Below, one piece after another: positions 7,796 through 13,723 of a stretch of DNA of 13,723 bases; positions within the stretch are counted from its first letter, which is position 1, and each line of letters starts with the position of its first letter. This stretch comes from Jimgerdemannia flammicorona (lineage: Eukaryota > Mucoromycota > Endogonomycetes > Endogonales > Endogonaceae), in the NCBI GenBank assembly GCA_003990745.1, contig RBNI01004620.1, positions 1 to 13,723 of the forward strand, written 5' to 3'. Below the pieces are notes generated by a model, which did no database searches, was not told the DNA's origin, and worked only from the letters and a program-made list of their open reading frames with translations. The position numbers and the translations under genes were made by a program.

Positions 7796-8202
7796 TATAG
7801 AGTTCTTGAGATATAAGAGTAGGTGAGTTTGAAATATATCTACTTACAGGCTTACTAGTTCTCTTACTTTTTCTTTGCTTTAAACTATTTTAATCTAAGG
7901 TTTATTCACTCTAGATACTGGGAATATTTATACAAGTTTGCTAGCTATAAGGTGACTAAGTTATGGCTATGCTTTCTGTGAATTATTCTTTATAAGTATT
8001 AATTCTTGATATTTGCTAAATCTTTGATGATTAATTAAAACTTTAACATCTATAAATACTATAACATCTGTTAAAGTTTTTATTTTTGTGAAATATGACT
8101 GCTATTTGTAAGACTATACTATATTTGAGAATCAGATTCAGATACTATAATCAAATATCTATTCTTCTAATTCATATTACTAATTTAGATCAATCATCTC
8201 AA
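7796..8202 (-). repeat. LTR B (about 407 bp), 3' LTR of the main minus-strand element
   Basis: It is homologous to LTR A in the same orientation, about 845 bp away, and ends CATCTCA (terminal CA) just before a polypurine complement. The left end is less certain; TATAGAGTTCTTGAGA at 7796 aligns with the TGTAGAACTTAGTGA start of LTR A if TG became TA. It is longer than LTR A partly because of a hairpin-bearing segment at 8038-8081. The left flank AACTC (7791-7795) is a candidate target-site duplication. Confidence 0.65.
8038..8081. repeat. Perfect 12-bp inverted repeat (hairpin) in LTR B
   Basis: AAAACTTTAACA at 8038-8049 is the exact reverse complement of TGTTAAAGTTTT at 8070-8081, with a 20-nt loop. 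It has no counterpart in LTR A. Confidence 0.85.
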
Positions 8203-8212
8203 CTTTCTTCTG
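8203..8212 (-). other. Polypurine tract of the main element (weak)
   Basis: The minus strand reads AGAAGAAAGT directly before LTR B, in the same place as the clear tract beside LTR A. It is purine-rich but shorter and interrupted, so support comes mostly from position. Confidence 0.5.
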
Positions 8213-8580
8213 AATAGTTGATTTATCTCTACAATATCTTATTCACTTGAACTCTCAAGCTTTTATGATTTATATCTCCTTGTACTATACAATCTGTATT
8301 ATTATGTTCTCTCAATAGTATCTCTTTATATATCTAAAGTCTCCTGGAACTACTCCTTATAAATGGGCTAAAGCTGGCTCATCATCTTTAAACAACTTGT
8401 TATCTCATTTGGTGATTGTATAAGAGAGCTGGCACTCTCTGATCCCATCTTCTTTTCTCATTTCTGGCTGTGAATTTAGTAGCTTTCTCAACTTGAAGTA
8501 TTCTTAAAACTTAGTCCAGTTCTGATAGATCTTGAAATATAAGATTTATAATAAGTGTATTTGGACTATACTCTGGATAC
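8213..8580 (-). other. Region between integrase and 3' LTR of the main element
   Basis: It is somewhat less AT-rich than its surroundings around 8340-8470. I looked for a chromodomain after the integrase, as many fungal gypsy elements have one, and could not make one out in any minus frame. It is likely the mutated C-terminal tail of integrase plus 3' untranslated sequence. Confidence 0.4.
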
Positions 8581-9725
8581 TATCAAAGGATTATTCCATG
8601 ATTGGTAGTTCAGTAGTATATAATTGTCTTTCTATAGCTCATTATATAGTACTAGTAATCTTGAGGAGAGTAGTAGTACTTTGTTAATTAGCTATAATAC
8701 TTCTTAAGTCAGTTTTGATAAATAGTAGTGGGGATGTTGTGCCTGAGAGTTTTTATAGTCAAAAGGTAGTTCCTTTTATATATATTTTATACTAAGTAAG
8801 GTCTTTCTCACTTAGGCTCCAGCTTTTATAACTATGAAGCTTCTATTATATTCTGATATACCAGGACTTTGTCTCTTATCTTGATAATCTCCAGAGACTT
8901 GTGAATTTTTCTGCATTATTCTATTATAGTATCTGTATCTTAGTTATGTAATTATCAGACTTCTTTTTTATTTGATATAGTCTCTGTATCTCTGTGTCTA
9001 TGCATTTCCATATAGCATCTCTATTAGATAATAATATTTCTTGAGAACTTTTCTAAGCAGTATTACTCAAGTAATAAAATAAGTACTTTGTAATTGGATA
9101 TCCCAGAGAGTAGATAATACTATTGACAGATAGTGATTCTAGCTTTTGTAGTTATTACAGATCTTGGCAATGATATTCTTGAGAGTCTTATTGGTTTTTT
9201 TTACTTATTAATTTCTCTGAGAGTAATGGGCTGTAGTCTGAATGTACTGAATCTTGTACTTCTTATAGGGAACCTCAAAGAACTGGTTTACAAATTCTGT
9301 TCCTCTGTCTGTAGTTACTTGTGATGGAGTCTTAATTTGGCAGATGATCTCTTTGTAGAAGAAATCAGTAATTGACAGAACATTGACTTCTTTGAGGAGT
9401 CCTTCCTCTATCCATTATATGAAAAGGTTGATAATGATAATAATATATTAGTTATCAGTCAAAGTCAAGGTTAGAGAGCCAATCACATCTATTACAATGT
9501 GTGCAAAGAATACTAGTTCTATATATACTGATCTAGGGGTTTGATTTTGTTGATCTTATTTCTATTTCTGACATTTGTCACAGGTCTTGTTAAATCATCT
9601 GATATCTTCCTCTATTTTTGACTATCATATTGTTTTTCTTACTTTATTATATATAATTGTTCCTCCTAGATAGCTAAGTTCATATGCTGATTTCATTACT
9701 TATATCTTCTTATATTCAAGTATAA
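8580..9725 (-). pseudogene. Retrotransposon integrase (broken)
   Basis: The zinc-binding part shows AYELSYLGG at about 9670-9700, where both His of H-x3-H appear as Tyr, and CDKC at about 9560-9575. The catalytic core follows: first Asp at 9487-9489 in VIDVIG and second Asp at 9307-9309 in TTDRGTEF. The third acidic position at 9199-9201 is now Lys (VKKTN where VEKTN is expected). The D-to-E spacing is exactly 35 residues and all three positions share one frame, the classic DD35E layout. A TTAHYSQ motif matches TTAYHPQ. The tail toward 8580 is a poorly readable GPY/F-like region. It would catalyse cDNA insertion in an intact element; here stops and the lost Glu rule that out. Confidence 0.87.
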
Positions 9726-9879
9726 CTAGTAGCTTTTCTATCTTTAGTATTTCTCCATTAGTTTTGAATTGTTTCCATATTTTGTTGATAATTATTTGTA
9801 CTCATTCTTTCAGATATTGGGGCATCTTTTGCTATCTCAGGTAGGTGATAATTCTATAGTAGAGTTCCTTATTCATAAT

Positions 9880-10280
9880 TGATTTGCTGGTTGGAAGTTC
9901 TTTGAGATATCTATAAGAGAGTATCTATATTGACATTGGTTCTTCTAGAGTAGTATACAATGATTACATCATAGGCTTATAAATTCATAATCTATTTATC
10001 CTAAATTTCTTTGAGTTGCCCAGTAGTCAATAACTAAGTAAGAGCTGAGTGATCTATTTGAATAATGAAGTATCTTCTTATGAGATAGTAGTAGAACATC
10101 TCTACAGCTCAGATGACTATAAGACATTCCAACTTGTAAGATTTATTCTCTTTTTTAGCTTCTTGAGTTCCTTGGCTGAGATATACAATTATATATTCTA
10201 CTTTGTCTTTCTTCTGGACCAGAACTGCTCCTAGTTTTTGTGTACTTGTATCTGTCTACAGAATAAATTCTTGAGTCCAA
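9880..10280 (-). pseudogene. Retrotransposon RNase H domain (broken)
   Basis: The minus frame shows FIL*TDTSTQKLGAVLVQKKD, matching the gypsy RNase H start F.LQTDAS..GLGAVL.Q, with the first catalytic Asp at 10250-10252. The stop in place of Gln (CAG to TAG) fits the general decay. It is in a different frame from both RT and integrase, so there is an indel on each side. The downstream part is readable only in patches. Confidence 0.75.
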
Positions 10281-10299
10281 TCTGGTCTTCTGAGGATGG

Positions 10300-11170
10300 G
10301 TGCTTGGGTCAGCCTGATCTTGAGCTCATCAAATACTTTTTATTGTCTACTAGTCTATTGGAACTTGACATTCTTCATATTGGGTTCATAGATTGGGCCT
10401 GCAATATTGGAGAATTCTTTGATAAATCTGAGATAGTAAGAGGTAAGCCCCATGAAGGCTTGGGCTTTAGTAACTATAGTGGGCCTTGGATATGCAGCTG
10501 CTGCTTAAATTATGAGTGGGTCTGTATATATTCCATCTCAGTTGGTGATATGTCCAAGTAAGAGATTTTGATTTCTACAAACTTGCCCTTCTTGGGCTTA
10601 ATATAAAGCTCATACTTCCTTAGCTTCTTCATTATCTTCTGGATATACTACAGATGTTCTTATGATATCTTACTGTAGATAATAACATCATCTACATAAA
10701 CTATCATATATCTTTCTATATCATAGTAGAAGATTTAGTTAATTATTTATTGGAAGCTTGCTGGTACATTGTATATTCTAAATGATATTTGTAGATAGAT
10801 ATAAGTTCTATCTGGAGTGATGAAGACTGACTTTTTACTTACTGCTTCTATGATACCAATCTGATAGAATCCTGAATATAAGTCCAAAGTACTATAATAT
10901 TATACTTCATCTCTCAGAGTTGCAGGAATGTTGCTAATGAGAGACAGTAGCTGGTAATTCTTCTTAATAATTAGGTTGAGCTTTCTATAATCAGCACAGA
11001 GCCTTGAGGTAAATTCACCTAGCTTACTTTCTTTTTTCAGAGATAGTATGACTGGTGAAGCCTAAGGGCTACTGGCTTCTTTGATGATACTAGCTTCTTT
11101 TATCTGCTTGATTTCTTCTCTGAGCTATTTATAGTAAGCTGGCAGTATTTGTCTTACTTTTTGGTAGATT
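10300..11170 (-). pseudogene. Retrotransposon reverse transcriptase (broken)
   Basis: In order I read PIYQKVRQILPAYYK, LREEIKQI, EASSP*ASPVIL (the stop at 11062-11064 replaces Trp), RLCADYRKLN, STLDLYSGFYQ, the NVPASFQ motif, and the catalytic YVDD at 10687-10698. Then come IYSK and the YLDISPTEM connection. After a frame change near 10500, KAQAFMGLTYYLRFIKEFSNIAGPIYE follows. All are standard gypsy RT landmarks in the right order and spacing. The active-site Asp pair is intact, but many stops (for example in FQ*IIN*IF just before YVDD) make the gene dead. Confidence 0.92.
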
Positions 11171-11379
11171 GGTTCAGTGTTCTCTATATCTATATAATAG
11201 TAGTAGTGTGAGGTCTTTCCTTTAATATTCTTGAAGTCTGTGGCTATAACATCCTCAAATTTATAGAGTATCTTCTTAAGTTCCTTCTTGAGCAGAAATT
11301 CATCTCCAATGATATAGCTATACTTATTTGTAGTTTTCTCCTTGTGGTCCAGTTTGGTAATCTTTATGCTAGCAAATAG

Positions 11380-11745
11380 TCCTCTTTCTGTGGATTCAAA
11401 TTCTTTTTTTCCTCTTTCTGTTTTCTCCAACTTCTTGACTTCTATGATCTTTAGCTAAAGAACTGAAAGATTAACATCTGTACTAATTGATCCTTCTTCT
11501 TAATTGGAAATAGAATTATAGAGTTGTGGTTCCTAGTAATGAGTAGTATCTCTCTAATATAATCTGAAACAATAACTCCTCCTTCAATTATAATCTCACT
11601 CTTAGCCAGTCTACTTCTTGTCTTGAGGATTCTGATATAGTCTTTTGGAATAGTCATCTCTAGACCAATTGTGAGCAGGGTAGTTATCTGGGGCTTAAGT
11701 ATAGTTTCTTCTACTGTAGTAATATCTATTCTAGCTATATTCTCT
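11380..11745 (-). pseudogene. dUTPase domain between protease and RT of the gypsy element (broken)
   Basis: All five trimeric-dUTPase motifs can be followed. Motif 1 is ARIDI (11735-11721, from AGIDL/I). Motif 2 is RSRLA (11618-11604, from RSGLA). Motif 3 is GVIVSDYIRE (from 11579, normally GVIDxDYxGE). Motif 4 is KKDQLVQ (about 11498-11478, from GDxxxQ). Motif 5 is RGKKEFEST (from 11415, from RGxxGFGSTG). Between them TIGLEMTIPKDY matches the TGxxxxIPxGY segment. Most Gly-to-Arg/Glu/Lys changes are those G-to-A would give. A missing base in the run at 11466-11468, compared with the older copy, puts motif 5 in a new frame. An intact enzyme would hydrolyse dUTP and limit uracil in cDNA. This copy has lost the motif 3 Asp (Val, codon 11568-11570) and is inactive. 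Confidence 0.83.
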
Positions 11746-12150
11746 GACTTGCATTTTGATAAAACTACATCAGAGTGGATCCTCTGAATCTTGACCATGA
11801 TTTCTTCATCATTACTATCTTTTAGGAGGGCTGGTGATTCATCATTCTCTTCCTTCTCCTTATCTTCTCTTGTCTGTTTTTTGAGAGCCTTGTCTTTTTT
11901 TATAGTAGATCTTCTTGATACTGCTGGTATACTGATAGTAGTCATTGATATGCTCTATACAGTATATCTTAATTCTATAGAAGCAGACATTTTATCATAT
12001 ATATCTTTCTGTGATCTTATATCTATTCTGTTTGCTGATCTATCTAACTTTCTTCTTCTTTTTCTGAGTAGTCACCATGTAGGCTTCTTCTTGCTTACTT
12101 TCTTCTTCCTCTATCTCAGGCAGTACTCCTTTATTGATATTGATGAGAAT
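11746..12150 (-). pseudogene. Lys/Glu-rich linker between protease and dUTPase (Pol)
   Basis: The open frame from 11945 carries a charged, low-complexity stretch (KKDKALKKQTREDKEKEEN) before the dUTPase, in the same frame as dUTPase motifs 1-4 and as the protease active site. The stretch above 11945 continues as Lys/Arg-rich sequence with stops. It looks like a flexible spacer with no domain that I recognise. In the older copy it corresponds to the region holding the long A run. Confidence 0.5.
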
Positions 12151-12460
12151 TTACATCATCTGAGCATTTAGGTCAATTATTGCCCTAACTCTATAAAGCC
12201 ACTAGTTGCTGATGAGGATGTTATAGTTAGTAGTATTAGTTATGATCACATTTACTGAGATGGTTACTTCTCCAAACTTGATGAAAATATCCTGGGTCTT
12301 TCTTAGAGGTGTAGCTTATATACTATCTGCTGTGATAAATATAAACTTGATTGCTTCTTCAATCTCCCAACCTAGGCAGTCTACTGCTTTTAACTAAGAG
12401 AGTATTCTTCTGCTCTAGTGTTAATAATGGCCTCAAAGATTCTATCTTTGATTTGACAGA
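12150..12460 (-). pseudogene. Retrotransposon aspartic protease (broken)
   Basis: The active-site region reads IKDRIFEAIINTRAEE with the motif at 12411-12422, where D-T-G-A has become N-T-R-A by G-to-A at Asp and Gly. The older copy keeps the Asp (IIDIKAE at 5562), confirming the ancestral residue. About 60 residues on, VTISVNVI...NILISNQWLYRVRAIID matches the C-terminal half of retroviral-type proteases (Y.ILLG..WL...A.ID). Just upstream, KVNITFGQLIEI matches the segment that usually precedes gypsy proteases. In an intact element it would process the Gag-Pol precursor. Confidence 0.78.
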
Positions 12461-13723
12461 TTACATAGACTGATACGTATAATTATCTTCACTCTCTTTT
12501 TCTGAATCTTCTTGAACATTATTGGTCTTAGTTATCTTCCAACCTTGCTTCTTGGTTGTCTCAGTAAGTCCATATCTCATTTGCTATCTGAATGTGGGTA
12601 TTTCTATCAGCTGACCAAAAGTTATATTGACTTTTTACTAGCTAAGATTCTTGAAGATATTATACTTAAAGATCTTAGTTTTGTAAAGCTTCTTCTACTT
12701 TTCTCCTTTACTGGCTAGAGTAGTTTCTCAAATAATATCTTAGACAATCTGTTCTAGTTCTATATCTTAATCTATTTCTTCAGCTTGGCTTTCTGTAGTA
12801 TATAGTCTCTATCTGTTTTTCCACAGAGTTCTTCTAGGGTCTCCTTGGTAGTCTCTTATAAGATTACTTGTAGATATTCTTCTTAATAGTTTCAGTAGAG
12901 TATGCTTCTCATTCTTCTTTATTAATTCTCCAATCTCCTCAAAGGTAATGGTGTTGGCCTGTTCTTTATTTTGAGTAGCATTGCTTAGCTGGGCCTTGTA
13001 CTTAATTTTACTCATATATTTATACAAAGTAGTAGTCTTCTTCTCTACAGATATAGTAGGTATCTCTCTTCTTATCTAAGATAGTAGCAAATTTCTAACC
13101 TAGGCAGTGGTCTCTTCTTCTAATTTCCTTTACCATATCTCTTAGATGAGCAATCATTTTAGCAAACTTCTTATTAAGTTCCTCTATAGGATTACTGTTT
13201 CTCTATTACTTTGTAGCTTTTTACTGAGGTGTGTTTTAATTGATTACTAGATAGGGATCATGCTTATTACCTTTAGTGCTTTGATTCTGACTCCAGTGAC
13301 TCTTTCCATTATATAGTCTTATGAATATCTAGCTATCTAGTATTGCTGGGCATAGGTGATCTTCTATAGCAGATTCAGAACTACAGGTAATAAGCAGATA
13401 GCTATGGCTATCTTTGGATGAACTCTTTTCATAAAGATTGTTTCAGCTACTTGATCTCAGATAGCATCAATATAATCTGTAAGGATTATCTACTATCAGA
13501 TTCTGGTAGAGAATATATTTGGATCCTTACTCATTTCTTAATATATTATATTGAGCTAATTCTTTAGAGCTTGCTTGATCTCATCTATATAGTAGGTAGT
13601 TTGGAGCCAGACTTTCTATACTACTAGCATATTATCATCATCATTTCCCATATAGGTTACAGCTGTAAATACTACTCTTGCTGATCCTCAGACACTGAAG
13701 AGAATAAGGGCTACTTGCTGTCT
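12461..13723 (-). pseudogene. Probable Gag region (broken, continues past window)
   Basis: Position upstream of the protease and the element's direction make this Gag. At about 13057-13022 the frame TYYICREEDYYFV resembles a mutated CCHC zinc knuckle in which first Cys and His became Tyr, but the last Cys does not line up cleanly. A 72-codon open frame at 13027-12809 follows, rich in Lys and without recognised domain. 13100-13723 gives patches such as RVVFTAVTYMGNDDDN that could be capsid sequence, cut by many stops. Confidence rests more on gene order than on motifs. Confidence 0.5.

Larger units (their letters stand above)
7796..13723 (-). mobile_element. Main Ty3/gypsy retrotransposon copy (5' part outside window), RIP-like decay
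   Basis: Reading leftward the order is Gag, protease, dUTPase, reverse transcriptase, RNase H, integrase, 3' LTR. RT before integrase identifies Ty3/gypsy (Metaviridae-type) rather than copia. Key residues are changed mainly as C-to-T or G-to-A: protease D-T-G-A to N-T-R-A, RT SPWASP to SP*ASP, integrase HxxxH to YxxxY and its Glu to Lys. I can place only about three frame changes in Pol (near 11466, near 10500, and between 10250 and 9570), so point mutation and not indels did most of the damage. The 5' LTR and primer-binding site lie beyond 13723. Confidence 0.88.

Noticed and set aside
6963..8202. LTR A and LTR B as the two ends of a single 1.2-kb element
   Set aside because: Internal-type DNA, including a polypurine tract, follows each LTR on the same side, so each is the 3' end of its own copy.
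8213..8700. Chromodomain downstream of integrase
   Set aside because: No W..Y..TWEP-like pattern was found in any minus frame; the sequence is too mutated to claim one.
9133..10561. Plus-strand open frames of 61-107 codons in the Pol region, for example 10238-10561
   Set aside because: They lie opposite recognisable integrase, RNase H and RT sequence and show no domain of their own.
11791..12171. Plus-strand Ser/Phe/Leu-rich frame that could look like a membrane protein
   Set aside because: It is the antisense of the Lys/Glu-rich linker of Pol; Phe/Leu/Ser richness is what antisense Lys/Glu codons give.
12120..12180. IIDLNAQ as the protease active site
   Set aside because: It follows NILISNQWLYRVRA, which is the C-terminal WL...A.ID segment of the protease; the true active site, N-T-R-A from D-T-G-A, is about 80 residues upstream at 12411-12422.

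Overview
This window looks like a chromosome segment of a filamentous fungus, most likely an ascomycete. Three things point there: short spliceosomal introns (76 and 99 bp), a very large STAND/NLR-like gene, and Ty3/gypsy retrotransposon copies wrecked by C-to-T/G-to-A changes that look like repeat-induced point mutation (RIP). Species cannot be named from the sequence. Two compartments meet at about position 5510: a normal-composition, CpG-containing gene region (1-5510) and a very AT-rich retroelement island (5510-13723) in which I noticed only two CpG dinucleotides (7160 and 12476).

Gene compartment. One gene appears to fill 1-4905 on the minus strand and runs off the left edge. I read it as three exons (4905-2148, 2071-1472, 1372-<1) whose phases agree and give at least 1576 residues. 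Domain order: CHAT caspase-like protease with His/Cys dyad, NB-ARC, a degenerate GTPase-like domain, a second NB-ARC, then Sel1-type repeats. Two in-frame tandem repeats sit inside it: about 16 degenerate 30-bp units inside the CHAT domain, and eleven 15-bp Asp/Ser/Ile units inside the GTPase-like domain. This is the layout of a signal-sensing, cell-death-type NLR, but with two nucleotide-binding modules in one chain. That role is inferred. Upstream (4906-5510) are two CGG-N7-CCG sites and a decayed three-copy 60-bp CT-rich tandem repeat.

Retroelement compartment. Three nested pieces of one Ty3/gypsy family are visible. (1) 5512-6951, plus strand: the oldest and most mutated piece, protease to start of RT. 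(2) 6963-7795, minus strand: a 379-bp LTR, its polypurine tract and a stub of internal DNA. (3) 7796-13723, minus strand: a 407-bp 3' LTR, polypurine tract, integrase, RNase H, RT, dUTPase, protease and Gag, with the 5' end outside the window. All are pseudogenes.

The two things most worth attention are the double-STAND CHAT protein and the dUTPase domain placed between protease and reverse transcriptase. The dUTPase is present in both independent Pol copies, so it belongs to the element family.
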